Part shown: piece by piece, positions 52,815 through 62,402 of the stretch | Numbering within the stretch: position 1 is the first letter of the stretch | Layout: each line of letters begins with the position of its first letter | Assembly: GCA_028284225.1 (NCBI GenBank) | Contig: JANQSD010000001.1 | Location: 62,001 to 126,000, forward strand | DNA: 64,000 bases | Direction of reading: 5' to 3' | Source of the DNA: Arenicellales bacterium | GTDB lineage: Bacteria > Pseudomonadota > Gammaproteobacteria > Arenicellales > JAHEKD01 | Position numbers and translations under genes: made by a program | Notes under the pieces: generated by a model | Told to the model about the DNA's origin: nothing | The model's database searches: none | What the model saw: the letters and a program-made list of their open reading frames with translations, nothing else

Positions 52815-54431
52815 ATGAAAGATATACAAAACAGGGAATTCTTTGACAAAATTCTCGAGGCGGGTAGAAAGAGAAAATTATCAAGACGTCAGTTTATGAC
52901 GCATGCCATGGCAGCGGGTCTTACAATGACTGCAGCGTCGGTGTTATGGACAGAAAAGGTTTCGGCTCAAACTCCACAGAAAGGCGGTAAGTTCAGAGTA
53001 GGTGTGCATGATGCCAATACTTCCGATACGCATGATCCAGGAACATATTACAGTGTTGGGCATATTCAAACAGCACATACGCATCGTAGCTATTTAACTG
53101 AAATAACATCAGATAACGGTCTTGGCTCGGATATGGCGACGTCCTGGGAAGCTACTCCAGATGCTAAAACCTGGACCTTTGAGCTGGCTAAAAATTCCAG
53201 TTTCCATAGCGGCAAACCGTTCACCGCCAAGGATGCTATTGCTTCAATTAATCATCACCGTGGAGAAGGAACCACTTCCGCAGCGGCCTCGTTGATGAGC
53301 AACATTACTGACATCAAGGCTGATGGTGATCATACTATCGTTATCGAACTGGATCAGGGTATTGCAGACTTACCCTGGTTTTTTACTGATTATCACATAA
53401 CCATGCTGCCTGCCAAGGAAGACGGGACTGTTGACTGGGAAAGTGGTGACGGGGCCGGACCCTATAAATTAGTTAACCATGAATTTGGTGTGCGTTCAGA
53501 TTTTGAACGTCATGATGGTTGGCATCGAGACGATGGTGCTTATTTTGACACCGTTGAGTTCACAATTCTTAATGATCCGAATTCCAGGCAAGCTGCTTTG
53601 ATTACCGGCGATGTGGATTCAATTACATCTGTAGATTTAAAAACGATGGCGTTGCTACAACGTAACAAGGATCTTCTGATTGACAATACGCCAAGTGGAT
53701 CGGCAATTACCTTGCCCATGTTTTGTGATGTAGCACCATTTGATAATCTTGATGTTCGGTTAGCTCTAAAGCATGCTATCAACCGTGAAGATATTGTAGA
53801 AAAAATCCTGTTTGGAACTGGCACACCGGGTAATGATTTCCATGTTTCTCCCAACATGCCGTATTTCCCTGCCAGTATTGAACAGCGCCAATATGATCCT
53901 GATAAAGCCAAATTTCATTTGAAGCAAGCCGGTCTTGATTCACTGGAAGTTAACTTGTCAGCGACTGATAGTGTACTTCCCGGTGCGGTAGATATGTGTG
54001 TGCTTTATGGTGAACATGCCAAGGCTGCAGGTATCAAAGTAAATGCAGTGCGTGAACCAGCTGACGGTTACTGGTCAGATGTTTGGTTGAAAAAACCTTT
54101 TGTATTTGTCAAGTGGGGTGCACGTGCAACACCAGATCAAATGTTCACCTTAACCTATAAAGATGATGCACCCTGGAATGAAGCGCATTGGCAAAATGAG
54201 CGCTTTAATGAATTATTGTTGCAGGCTAAATCAGAACTGGATGATAACTTGCGTGCTGAGATGTATAAAGAAATGTGTCAAATTGCGCGAGATGACGGCG
54301 GTACGATTATTCCTATGTTTACGAACTTTGTTTGTGCACGGCGTTCAAATGTACAGCATGGTGAGACCGTAGCAGCAAGTTGGGAGAATGATGGTGCTCG
54401 AGCGGCACATCGCTGGTGGTTTTCATCATAA
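52815..54431 (+). CDS. Tat-exported oligopeptide/nickel-type ABC substrate-binding protein
   Basis: 538 aa from ATG-52815, which has GGAG in front; ATG-52803 overlaps that site. Twin-arginine signal SRRQFMTHAMAAGLTMTAAS with cleavage near VSAQT. The mature part is a family 5 (DppA/OppA) binding protein: AKNSSFHSGKPFTAKDAIAS and RLALKHAINREDIVEKILFG. No permease or ATPase genes follow, so it is an orphan relying on transporter parts elsewhere. A terminator follows at 54459. Confidence 0.9.
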   Translation: MKDIQNREFFDKILEAGRKRKLSRRQFMTHAMAAGLTMTAASVLWTEKVSAQTPQKGGKFRVGVHDANTSDTHDPGTYYSVGHIQTAHTHRSYLTEITSDNGLGSDMATSWEATPDAKTWTFELAKNSSFHSGKPFTAKDAIASINHHRGEGTTSAAASLMSNITDIKADGDHTIVIELDQGIADLPWFFTDYHITMLPAKEDGTVDWESGDGAGPYKLVNHEFGVRSDFERHDGWHRDDGAYFDTVEFTILNDPNSRQAALITGDVDSITSVDLKTMALLQRNKDLLIDNTPSGSAITLPMFCDVAPFDNLDVRLALKHAINREDIVEKILFGTGTPGNDFHVSPNMPYFPASIEQRQYDPDKAKFHLKQAGLDSLEVNLSATDSVLPGAVDMCVLYGEHAKAAGIKVNAVREPADGYWSDVWLKKPFVFVKWGARATPDQMFTLTYKDDAPWNEAHWQNERFNELLLQAKSELDDNLRAEMYKEMCQIARDDGGTIIPMFTNFVCARRSNVQHGETVAASWENDGARAAHRWWFSS

Positions 54432-54458
54432 CAAGTTTATTTCATTTATTTAGATATA

Positions 54459-54489
54459 ACGGGGCTCTTATGAGCCCCGTTTCGATTTT
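54459..54489. terminator. Terminator between convergent genes
   Basis: Perfect 9-bp stem ACGGGGCTC / GAGCCCCGT with a TTAT loop, then TTCGATTTT. The TAA stop of the minus-strand MFS gene lies inside the loop, so the hairpin overlaps the end of that gene while terminating the plus-strand binding-protein gene. Confidence 0.85.
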
Positions 54490-55658
54490 GCTTTCAATTT
54501 AATTGCAGCCAACGTTGCGGCTAACAAACAGTTCAGTAGTGCTAAAGCAATTAATGCACGAAAATCAAATTGACTGTATAACCAACCGAAAATCAAAGTA
54601 GCCAACATCGTCGCTAGATAGGTGACGGTTGTGTACAAACCCATAATGGCGGCTTTATTTTCGCGGTCAGCGGTATTTAGAATAACTAAAATACAATTTA
54701 ATCCAAAGTGATTTGCAAAACCCCAGGCAAAACATACAACAAGCAATGCAGTCAAACTGTTGGTAAGCGCAAACATACTGACATAAATGCCGGAGACAAT
54801 CAGCAGCACAAAACTCATTGATTGTTTGGGACCAAATTTATCGATTATGGGGTCGCCAACCGAAGCCAGTGCAAATCCTATTCCATAAGCCATTACCAAT
54901 AACCCGGCAGAACTGGCTGAGATTGATAATGTGTTCCTGGCGTAGTCACCGATAAAGATATAAACGCCGTAAAAAGACAGCATGAAGAGTAAACAAATAG
55001 CCAGTACAGTCAATACATTCGGGATTTTTAAAACCTGGCTGGTCGATAAAGTCTTGGTCTTTTGCTGACGTTTATAAGCAGGTAATTGACTGAAACCGAT
55101 TAATGAGCAAATGCAAAGTATAGCCATAATTGCATAGGCAAAGCGCCAGCCCCACAGATCTGCAATCAACGCCGCAAAAGGAATCCCGAAAACCATGGCC
55201 AAAGACCAGCCGGTGATTACCCGTCCCACATAAACAGACTCTTTGCCTTGCGGGGCAATGGATGAAGCCATGGCATAAATGGCGGGCAACATCACACCGG
55301 CTGCGATACCGGCAGTAGCTTGTGAAAGCGTCAACATCACCCAATTGTCAGCAAATGCACTGGTACCGATTCCGATGGTCAGGAATACCGTGCCCAGTCT
55401 GAGCATTTTACGCATACCGAAGTTTTCCCCGTTCCTGGCCAGGAAAAATGAAGCAAACGCAGTCGCTCCCCCATACGCCGCCGCTGCTCTGGCGACCTTG
55501 TCGGCCGACTGGTTAAAAGCACCGCTCAAGTCACTCAGAATCGGGCTTAGCGCCAGTGAATTACAACCAACGATAGAAACACCGATTAATAGCCATAATA
55601 GAGACCAGAAATTGCTGGATTGGGTTTTAGGGCTATTGTGATTATTGGGCTGGTTCAC
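54468..55658 (-). CDS. MFS transporter
   Basis: 396 aa, twelve hydrophobic segments. Helix 2-3 loop ARNGENFGMRKMLRLG and sequences such as GIAAGVMLPAIYAMASSIAP and GRVITGWSLAMVFGIPFAAL match DHA1-type arabinose/drug efflux carriers (AraJ/NepI-like). Substrate unknown. Convergent with the binding-protein gene; its stop codon lies in the terminator loop. Confidence 0.87.
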   Translation of the reverse strand: MNQPNNHNSPKTQSSNFWSLLWLLIGVSIVGCNSLALSPILSDLSGAFNQSADKVARAAAAYGGATAFASFFLARNGENFGMRKMLRLGTVFLTIGIGTSAFADNWVMLTLSQATAGIAAGVMLPAIYAMASSIAPQGKESVYVGRVITGWSLAMVFGIPFAALIADLWGWRFAYAIMAILCICSLIGFSQLPAYKRQQKTKTLSTSQVLKIPNVLTVLAICLLFMLSFYGVYIFIGDYARNTLSISASSAGLLVMAYGIGFALASVGDPIIDKFGPKQSMSFVLLIVSGIYVSMFALTNSLTALLVVCFAWGFANHFGLNCILVILNTADRENKAAIMGLYTTVTYLATMLATLIFGWLYSQFDFRALIALALLNCLLAATLAAIKLKAKSKRGS

Positions 55659-55842
55659 TCAAAACTTTCAGTTTAGTAGATGTCGTTGAGTCTATCCATT
55701 ATCTGCTTTTAGACAACCTAAACTTTTTGATTTTTATACCAAAACGTCAGTTATTTGCTTGGAAGCTTAAGTTGCTCAGTAGAATCTTTGTTTTGATCTA
55801 GAGCTGGTTTATACTCATTTGCGGTTAACACAGATTACTTCC

Positions 55843-58410
55843 ATGGCTAGAACATTTCCAGAACAAGCAAACGTTGTCATTATCGGACTAGGCGGCATTG
55901 TAGGAGCCTCAGTTGCCCATCATTTAGTCGCAAAAGGTTGGGATAATATCGTAGGGATTGATAAATCCTCGGTGCCTACTGATATTGGATCTACCTCACA
56001 CGCTTCTGATTTCTGTTATCTGACGGCATATGACAATATGACTTGCTATACCACTCGCTACAGTGTTGATTTTTTTGAAGCCAGGGGTCGTTATAGCCGT
56101 GTCGGCGGGCTGGAAGTGGCGCGTCATGATGATGACGAACGTATGGAAGAATTAAAGCGCAAAGTGAGTGCGGGCCGCGCATTCGGAACTAACGTAAAAA
56201 TGATCAGTGCTAAAGAGGCTAAGGAATTATTTCCGTTGCTGGAGGAGGACATGATTCAGGGCGCAATGTGGGATCCTGACGCCGGACTTGTCATTCCGCG
56301 TTCCCAAACGGTTGCCGGTGAATTGGTTGATGAAGCCGAAGCAAGCGGAAAATTACAAGTATTTGCTAATACAACCGCCACAGGCTTAGATATAGAAGAT
56401 GGCCGAATCAAAGGTGTTGAAACATCTCGTGGTTATATTGCTGCAGATCATGTTGTAGTCAGTGCCGGCCTTTGGGGGCGCTTGATTGCGCAAATGGCCG
56501 GAGAAGACTTGCCCATTATGCCGGTTGATCATCCTTTGACCTTCTTTGGTCCTTATACAGAATTTGAAGGAACCGGCAAGCACATCGGTTATCCATTATT
56601 GCGCGACCAGGGCAATTCAGCATATTTGCGTGACACTGGCGATCCAACAACGCCTGAAGGTGGGCAGATTGAATGGGGTTACTACGAGGAAAAAAATCCG
56701 CGCATGTGTCACCCCAAAGATTTATTGGAAAAAGGCGAATCACATTGGTCGCCGTCACAGCGTGATTTGGAAATCGACCAAATTATGGAACCGCTTGAAC
56801 GAGCAATGGAATTGACACCCATTCTGGGTGAATTGGGATGGGACGAAAAACAGTCCTTCAATGGTTTACTGCAGGTGACGGCAGATGGTGGCCCATCCAT
56901 TGGTGAGTCACCTGATGTACGCGGGCTTTGGTACGCTGAGGCCGTATGGGTTAAAGATGGCCCCGGCATTGGCAAAGTACTGGTAGACATGATGACGGAT
57001 GCACATACGGAAGTCGATCATCATGGTATTGATGTTGCTCGTTACTATCCTATCCAGAAAACACCGTCGTATATTCATGATCGTTGTTATGAGACAGCAT
57101 TCAAGATTTACAACCCGGCTGTACATAATCGCGAGCCTTATACAAAAGGCCGTAGTATGCGCTGTAGTCCTTTCTGGGCCAGAGAACAGGAATTAGGCGG
57201 CTATTTTATGGAGTTGGCCGGCTGGGAGCGTGCTCATGGTTATGCATCCAATGAGCACTTATTGGAAAAATATGCTGACCAAGTACCGGTTCGTGAAAAT
57301 GAGTGGGACAATCGGCATTTCTGGCGAGTATCTAACGCCGAGCATTTAGCGATGTCGGATAACGCCGGAATGATCAGTCTATCGCATTTTGCAGTATATG
57401 ATGTCACCGGCCCGGATGCCGAAGCACTGATGGAATATGCTTGTGTGGCCAAGGTGGGCGGTACAACGGCTGTTGGTAAAGGTATATATACCCACTTTTT
57501 GGATCATAAAGGTGGTATTAGAGCTGATCTGACCGTGCTTCGTCTTGGTACAGATAAATTTCGTGTGATTGATGGTGCAGACGCGGGTAATCGTGATTAC
57601 ATCTGGCTCAAACGCATGGCTGAAGAACGTGGTTGGACGGTATATATTGAAGATCGCAGTGATCATCTTTCCTGTCTGGGCCTATGGGGTCCTAATGCCC
57701 GCAAAATGTTGCAAGCCATTGCCGATAATCCAGAAGAGCTAGAAGCCGAAAACTTCCCGTTTGCAACCACCAGGAACATCACCTTGCAAGGTATTCCTGT
57801 GCTGGCATTTCGAATTTCCTATGTTGGGGAACAAGGCTGGGAATTGCATGTACCGTTTAGTTATGGTCTATCTCTATGGGATCTGGTCTATGCTCAGGGT
57901 GCAACACCGGTTGGTGTAGAAACCTATGCAAATACCCGGCGTATGGAAAAAAGCCTGCGCTTGCAAAATGCTGATCTGTTGACTGAATACAATTTGGTAG
58001 AAGCTGACTTGGCCAGGCCTAAAGTGAAAGAGGCGGACTTTCATGGTAAAGCAGCTTACCTGGAGCAACGTGAGCGCGAGTCACAGCCGGCTTATTTGTG
58101 TACATTGACGATGACAAATAATATCGACTCAAAAGGTGTGGCGCGCTACCCGGTTGGTACTTGCCCGATAGTCGATCCTGACACTAATGAAGTATTAGTT
58201 GATGAACTAGGGCGTCGTTCATATACCACCAGTATCGCCTTTGGTCCGTCAGTCGGAAAAAATATCGCTCTGGGTTATCTGCCTAAAGATTATGCAGTAG
58301 AAGGGCGTGAACTGGTGATTGAGTATTTTGATGAGCCCTTTCCGGTTGTGGTTGAAGCGGTAGGTTGTAAAGCACTTTACGATCCGGAGAATAGCTTGCC
58401 GAAGACTTGA
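55843..58410 (+). CDS. Dimethylglycine/sarcosine dehydrogenase-like flavoenzyme (FAD + GcvT)
   Basis: 855 aa from ATG-55843; a TTG at 55819 is in frame but has no better ribosome site. N-terminal DAO domain with NVVIIGLGGIVGASVAHHLV (~11-30) and GSTSHASDFC, where the His could carry covalent FAD as in DMGDH; a central FAO_M-like part (~385-440); then a GcvT folate-binding domain (~450-740) and C-terminal barrel (~760-850). The family demethylates dimethylglycine or sarcosine, handing formaldehyde to tetrahydrofolate and electrons to ETF. Exact substrate unproven. No operon partner. Confidence 0.88.
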   Translation: MARTFPEQANVVIIGLGGIVGASVAHHLVAKGWDNIVGIDKSSVPTDIGSTSHASDFCYLTAYDNMTCYTTRYSVDFFEARGRYSRVGGLEVARHDDDERMEELKRKVSAGRAFGTNVKMISAKEAKELFPLLEEDMIQGAMWDPDAGLVIPRSQTVAGELVDEAEASGKLQVFANTTATGLDIEDGRIKGVETSRGYIAADHVVVSAGLWGRLIAQMAGEDLPIMPVDHPLTFFGPYTEFEGTGKHIGYPLLRDQGNSAYLRDTGDPTTPEGGQIEWGYYEEKNPRMCHPKDLLEKGESHWSPSQRDLEIDQIMEPLERAMELTPILGELGWDEKQSFNGLLQVTADGGPSIGESPDVRGLWYAEAVWVKDGPGIGKVLVDMMTDAHTEVDHHGIDVARYYPIQKTPSYIHDRCYETAFKIYNPAVHNREPYTKGRSMRCSPFWAREQELGGYFMELAGWERAHGYASNEHLLEKYADQVPVRENEWDNRHFWRVSNAEHLAMSDNAGMISLSHFAVYDVTGPDAEALMEYACVAKVGGTTAVGKGIYTHFLDHKGGIRADLTVLRLGTDKFRVIDGADAGNRDYIWLKRMAEERGWTVYIEDRSDHLSCLGLWGPNARKMLQAIADNPEELEAENFPFATTRNITLQGIPVLAFRISYVGEQGWELHVPFSYGLSLWDLVYAQGATPVGVETYANTRRMEKSLRLQNADLLTEYNLVEADLARPKVKEADFHGKAAYLEQRERESQPAYLCTLTMTNNIDSKGVARYPVGTCPIVDPDTNEVLVDELGRRSYTTSIAFGPSVGKNIALGYLPKDYAVEGRELVIEYFDEPFPVVVEAVGCKALYDPENSLPKT

Positions 58411-58432
58411 GGCCGTCGGTGTGACGTGAATA

Positions 58433-58527
58433 CCCCTCCTATCCTCCCCTGAGAGGGGAGGAATTATGTTCTCTATATTGAATCCCAGGAATCATATGTT
58501 CTCCCCCTTTTAGGGGGAGTTAGAGGG
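58433..58527. repeat. GC-rich palindromes with 53-bp direct repeat, copy 1
   Basis: CCTCCCCTGAGAGGGGAGG (58443-58461) is a palindrome like that at 23.1 kb. It is followed by a 53-bp unit (58475-58527: ATATTGAATCCCAGGAATCA ... CTCCCCCTTTTAGGGGGAG ...) repeated exactly at 58571-58623. Confidence 0.88.
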
Positions 58528-58570
58528 AACGGGATTGATCAAAGTCTCTGCAGTGAATAGATTACACTAC

Positions 58571-58623
58571 ATATTGAATCCCAGGAATCATATGTTCTCC
58601 CCCTTTTAGGGGGAGTTAGAGGG
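58571..58623. repeat. 53-bp direct repeat, copy 2, overlapping a gene end
   Basis: Identical to 58475-58527. Its right part encodes, on the minus strand, the final residues and stop codon of the metallophosphoesterase. Confidence 0.92.
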
Positions 58624-59682
58624 GGTCAACTTAATCACCGCAATTTCATTATTACTGCCCAGACGCATCACCGGCCCCCAGGTTCCTGTTCCTTGTGAAA
58701 CATAAAGATGGGAATCGTTAATTTTATGCAGGCCCTTAAGATGAGGAAATTCTCTTTTGACAATTAAATTGAAAGGGAAAATTTGCCCCGCGTGGGTATG
58801 ACCGCTTAGCATTAAATCAATCTTGTTATCAGCTACCAAATCAAACTTTTCAGGTTTGTGGTAAAGCAAAATGGTGTAGCGATCATGATCCAGACTTATT
58901 TTCGGTAAGGCAGTATTCAGCTGATTTGGATTGGCTGAGTCTGAAATGCCTATGATTTGCAGCTCTTCATGAATATGGTGATGATCATCCAACGTGATTA
59001 CGCCAGTCTGGTCAATAATCTCAAAGTGCTTGCCGGAGCCGATATAACGATCATGATTACCTTTTATAAAATAAACCGGTGCTGAAAAATCGCTCAATAT
59101 CACTAATAATTCCGGTTTAACTTTGCGCATATCAATCAAATCGCCAGTAATAAAAATCAAATCAGGATTGAGTTGATTGGTTTTATTAATGATCTTTTGA
59201 ACAAAATTTTGGCTACGTGAACCTAGATGAATATCACTCAGATGAGCAATTTTGTAAGCTTGTTTTAGCTTGTCTGATTGCAGGGTAAAATTTGATATTT
59301 CAATTTTTGTGGCTTTGTAGATGCCATAAATGCACAACAGCGTTCCTATTATTAACAATGTCAATGCGGAATTTTCTTTGTTGGGTATTGCCAGTGTGAG
59401 CTTTGTGATTTCTATTAATACTGTTGCCCACATAAACATGATGCTGACGCCCAGCCAGTTAACGGAAATCTGGCCAAATAAGGCGCTGATTGGCGTGCGT
59501 AATCGCATCCAGATAAAAAACAGAATAATGGGCAAAAACCATAACGTTAAAATCGCTGTTAAGGATAAGGGTTGCAGTTCATCAGACCATAGAAATAATC
59601 GCTGCCAGGGGTAGACAAAAACTAACCAGCTTATTAATAATAAAACGCAAATCAGAAAAATGCGTTTAGTAGCTTTGGTCAT
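58606..59682 (-). CDS. Membrane-anchored metallophosphoesterase (YkuE/YaeI-like)
   Basis: 358 aa. Four hydrophobic segments in the first ~125 residues, then a calcineurin-like phosphoesterase domain with metal motifs HLSDIHLGS (~147), ITGDLID (~180), KGNHDRY (~208), and GHTHAGQIFPF (~276). Related proteins are called UDP-2,3-diacylglucosamine or general membrane phosphodiesterases; substrate unknown. The last residues TPSNSP are encoded by a dispersed GC-rich repeat, so the native C-terminus was probably replaced. Confidence 0.88.
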   Translation of the reverse strand: MTKATKRIFLICVLLLISWLVFVYPWQRLFLWSDELQPLSLTAILTLWFLPIILFFIWMRLRTPISALFGQISVNWLGVSIMFMWATVLIEITKLTLAIPNKENSALTLLIIGTLLCIYGIYKATKIEISNFTLQSDKLKQAYKIAHLSDIHLGSRSQNFVQKIINKTNQLNPDLIFITGDLIDMRKVKPELLVILSDFSAPVYFIKGNHDRYIGSGKHFEIIDQTGVITLDDHHHIHEELQIIGISDSANPNQLNTALPKISLDHDRYTILLYHKPEKFDLVADNKIDLMLSGHTHAGQIFPFNLIVKREFPHLKGLHKINDSHLYVSQGTGTWGPVMRLGSNNEIAVIKLTPSNSP

Positions 59683-59697
59683 GTTCAGCTGTGAGGT

Positions 59698-60720
59698 CTA
59701 AAGCCAGTTAAATAATTCTCTATGTTGCTTTACCCAGTCAATCAGTTTGCTTACACCTTGGTCGACATTGATTTGAGGCTGCCAGCCAAGATGTTGTTTG
59801 GCCTTATCAAGTTCACAAATGAAAATCGGCTGATCACCAGGGCGCCAATCGCTCCAGCTTAGATTCGGTTCAACAGCGGTTTTTTGTCTTAACATATCCA
59901 GTAATTCAAGCAATGACAGAGTATTTTCCGGGCCGCCGCCTATATTGAAGGCTTGGCCGCTAATATAGTCACTTTTTTCAATACAAAGTTCATAACAGCG
60001 GATCAAATCATCAACATGCAGAATATCGCGAACTTGTTTGCCATTACCGTAAATCGTGATTGGCTTTCCAAATAAACTTGCGATAGTGAACCAGGCAACC
60101 CAGCCTTGGTCTTCGACTCCTAACTGGCGCTGGCCGTAAATACAGGATTGCCTTAAATTAACGGTTTTGAGATTAAAGATTCGGGCATAGTCGATACAAT
60201 ATTGATCGGCTGCGCCCTTGGAGCAGCCATACGGTGAGTGAAAATCCAGTTCCCGGTTTTCGCTGACACCATTTATATCCTTATAGGTATAATGCTGTTC
60301 TGTTTCAACAACGGCACAATCCTCCATCTTGCCGTAGACTTTGTTAGTGGATGCATTAATAAAAAAACAGTCAGATTGATGCTGCCTGATTGCTTCAAGC
60401 AGGTTAAAAGTACCCAGTGCATTAATTTGAAAATCTTCTCTTGGATTTACAACAGATGTTGTCACCGCAACTTGGGCAGCTAAATGTAACAGCACATCGG
60501 GCTGATGCGTTTTGACAATACGTTCAATACTATCGCTATCACGTATGTCCGCTTTGATAAATTCAACCTTGGCTTGTTGATTTAGCCAGTTGAGATTATC
60601 CTCAGCGCCCGGGCGGGACAAGTTATCTAGTGCAATCACTTGCCAACTATTGTTGGCAAAATGAATGGCAGAATTAACCCCAATAAAACCGGCACTGCCG
60701 GTGATCAATATTTTTTTCAT
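59698..60720 (-). CDS. NAD-dependent sugar epimerase (CDP-paratose 2-epimerase/SDR type)
   Basis: 340 aa extended SDR. NAD motif ITGSAGFIGVNSAIHF (~5-20), DNLSRPGAEDNLNWL, catalytic Tyr-Lys in SPYGCSKGAADQYC (~163), and substrate region NIGGGPENTLSLLELL. The DNLSRPG signature with WLNQQ resembles CDP-paratose/CDP-tyvelose 2-epimerases. It would make a nucleotide sugar for a surface glycan. 60 bp downstream of a glycosyltransferase gene. Confidence 0.85.
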   Translation of the reverse strand: MKKILITGSAGFIGVNSAIHFANNSWQVIALDNLSRPGAEDNLNWLNQQAKVEFIKADIRDSDSIERIVKTHQPDVLLHLAAQVAVTTSVVNPREDFQINALGTFNLLEAIRQHQSDCFFINASTNKVYGKMEDCAVVETEQHYTYKDINGVSENRELDFHSPYGCSKGAADQYCIDYARIFNLKTVNLRQSCIYGQRQLGVEDQGWVAWFTIASLFGKPITIYGNGKQVRDILHVDDLIRCYELCIEKSDYISGQAFNIGGGPENTLSLLELLDMLRQKTAVEPNLSWSDWRPGDQPIFICELDKAKQHLGWQPQINVDQGVSKLIDWVKQHRELFNWL

Positions 60721-60780
60721 CAGTACATCAATTGTTGTAGCGCGCCTATTCTAATCGAGGAGAAGATCAAAAAGTAGATG

Positions 60781-61884
60781 CTAGTCTTGTTTTAATACAC
60801 GCTGATAAACATCCAGGGTTTGTTTAGCGCAGTTTTGCCAGGTAAATTTTTTGCTGTAATCCAGCCCGGATTGAATGAGTTCTTGTCTTTTCTCATTGTC
60901 AAATAAGGTGATTTCGACGCAATTCAATAGTCCTTCTACATCATCTGCAGCCGCGGTTAACATATCGGGGCCGATTGCTTCTGGTAAAGATGCAGCATTA
61001 GAGGTCACAGCCGGTGTACCACAAGCCATTGCTTCCAGGGGCGGTAAACCGAAGCCTTCATACCAGGATGGGAACAGCACACAATCCACGGCCTTATATA
61101 ATTTGACGATTTCACTATGAGGTAGTTGTTCTAGCTCGATAATAGACTCTGGCTGGTTTGCTACTGACTTGGCTTGCTGCCAAATCTCATTATTCCGCCC
61201 TAAGTGGACCAATTGAACAGGATGCTTTTGTGAAAGTTGGTTGTAGACCTTTATGCTAGTTTCTAGGTTTTTATAAAATTCCTGTCCAGTAATAAGGACT
61301 AACTTTTTATCACTGTCTGGTAATTTTAATTGGGTTCTGGCATCGAGTTTTGATAGATGCTGGTAGGGGGAGACATCAGGTAAACCATAGTAAATCACCG
61401 AGATATTTTCAGCTTTGCAATCACAGTATTTGATCAAATCTTTTTTTGTGTTTTCGCTAATCGCAATAATATGGGCTGCACGCTTTAGATGTTTTAATGA
61501 GTACTCTGCTAGGCGCGGGTTTTTTTCCGGTTTAACACCTTTGATTGCGCCTCTATGTTTTAGAAACGGGATCAAATCATGAACGGTAACAACAGTCCGA
61601 TTTGCAGGTAGATTTCTGATTAAATGGGCATAGCCGTGTTCAGCTATATGGTACAGATCAGCTTTGAATCGCTTAACTTGGGCCGGATATTCGAGATAGC
61701 GGGCAAAACGCATTTGCCAATGCCCGGCTTGGTTATTTCTGGAAAAGCGGGTAGCGGGGCGGTAATAACGGATTTTATAGTCATGGTCGATGTCAGAATA
61801 AGCAGTGGTTAAATTATCCGCATAGACTTCCATACTGGTGCGCTTATCTTCAATAAAATTCCTTAATAACAATACTTTAGGCAT
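60781..61884 (-). CDS. Glycosyltransferase family 1 (GT4 type)
   Basis: 367 aa from ATG-61884 (MPKVLLLRNF); an upstream ATG at 61950 would overlap the ureidoglycolate lyase gene and add unlikely residues. GT-B fold: N-terminal domain with DLYHIAEHGYAH and TVVTVHDLIPFL, C-terminal donor site with VLITGQEFYKNLE and the EX7E motif YEGFGLPPLEAMACGTPAVT (~270). Likely transfers a sugar from a nucleotide donor to a glycan. Confidence 0.9.
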   Translation of the reverse strand: MPKVLLLRNFIEDKRTSMEVYADNLTTAYSDIDHDYKIRYYRPATRFSRNNQAGHWQMRFARYLEYPAQVKRFKADLYHIAEHGYAHLIRNLPANRTVVTVHDLIPFLKHRGAIKGVKPEKNPRLAEYSLKHLKRAAHIIAISENTKKDLIKYCDCKAENISVIYYGLPDVSPYQHLSKLDARTQLKLPDSDKKLVLITGQEFYKNLETSIKVYNQLSQKHPVQLVHLGRNNEIWQQAKSVANQPESIIELEQLPHSEIVKLYKAVDCVLFPSWYEGFGLPPLEAMACGTPAVTSNAASLPEAIGPDMLTAAADDVEGLLNCVEITLFDNEKRQELIQSGLDYSKKFTWQNCAKQTLDVYQRVLKQD

Positions 61885-61901
61885 GGTTTCTAATTTAAAT
61901 G

Positions 61902-62402
61902 CTAGATGCTTTCTATCACTATTTCTTGCTCGAAAAAGTGCTCTTGGCAATTTTTCTCAGGGCCGGATCTGTCTATAACGACGAAATCGGAAACTGCATT
62001 TAGTGCCAGCAAGTAGTGGTGCCATGTGTTGGCGGCATAATTTACCCCTTGTCGGCCATTGCTGATAAAAAGTTGTAAATCATTGGCATTAGGCTTATCG
62101 ACGTTGGGTGCTACCAGCACCAGGAATGGCGAGCCTGTTAACGGATAAAACAACTGGCTGGAAAGTGGGTGGCGTTCAACTACTTTGACCTTAAAGGGTA
62201 AATTAATAGGCTTGCTTCTAAAAATATTAAAAATGGGGCGGCCGTTATTCTGATTTAAATCCAGTGTCGCCAAATCGTGAAAGCGATCGGTTTGGCCATA
62301 ATTGATCTTCTTAGTTTCGTTGTGTTGGTCTAACTCAATCACTTGCCCGAAAGGTTCAAACTTCTCTTTGGTCAGTAGTATGGGTGTTAGGATGTTGCTC
62401 AC
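61902..62402 (-). CDS. allA: Ureidoglycolate lyase
   Basis: 166 aa, the usual length. It starts FEPFGQVIELDQ, contains FRSKPINLPFKVKVVERHPLSSQLFYPL with the family's conserved RHP, and AANTWHHYLLAL near 128 with the conserved His-His. It splits ureidoglycolate to glyoxylate and urea, the last step of the allantoate branch. Overlaps the allantoicase domain-2 ORF by 4 bases. Confidence 0.93.
   Translation of the reverse strand: MSNILTPILLTKEKFEPFGQVIELDQHNETKKINYGQTDRFHDLATLDLNQNNGRPIFNIFRSKPINLPFKVKVVERHPLSSQLFYPLTGSPFLVLVAPNVDKPNANDLQLFISNGRQGVNYAANTWHHYLLALNAVSDFVVIDRSGPEKNCQEHFFEQEIVIESI

Noticed and set aside
58433..58623. CRISPR-like spacing of the 53-bp repeats
   Set aside because: Only two units, internally palindromic and GC-rich with other copies scattered in the window; no cas genes.
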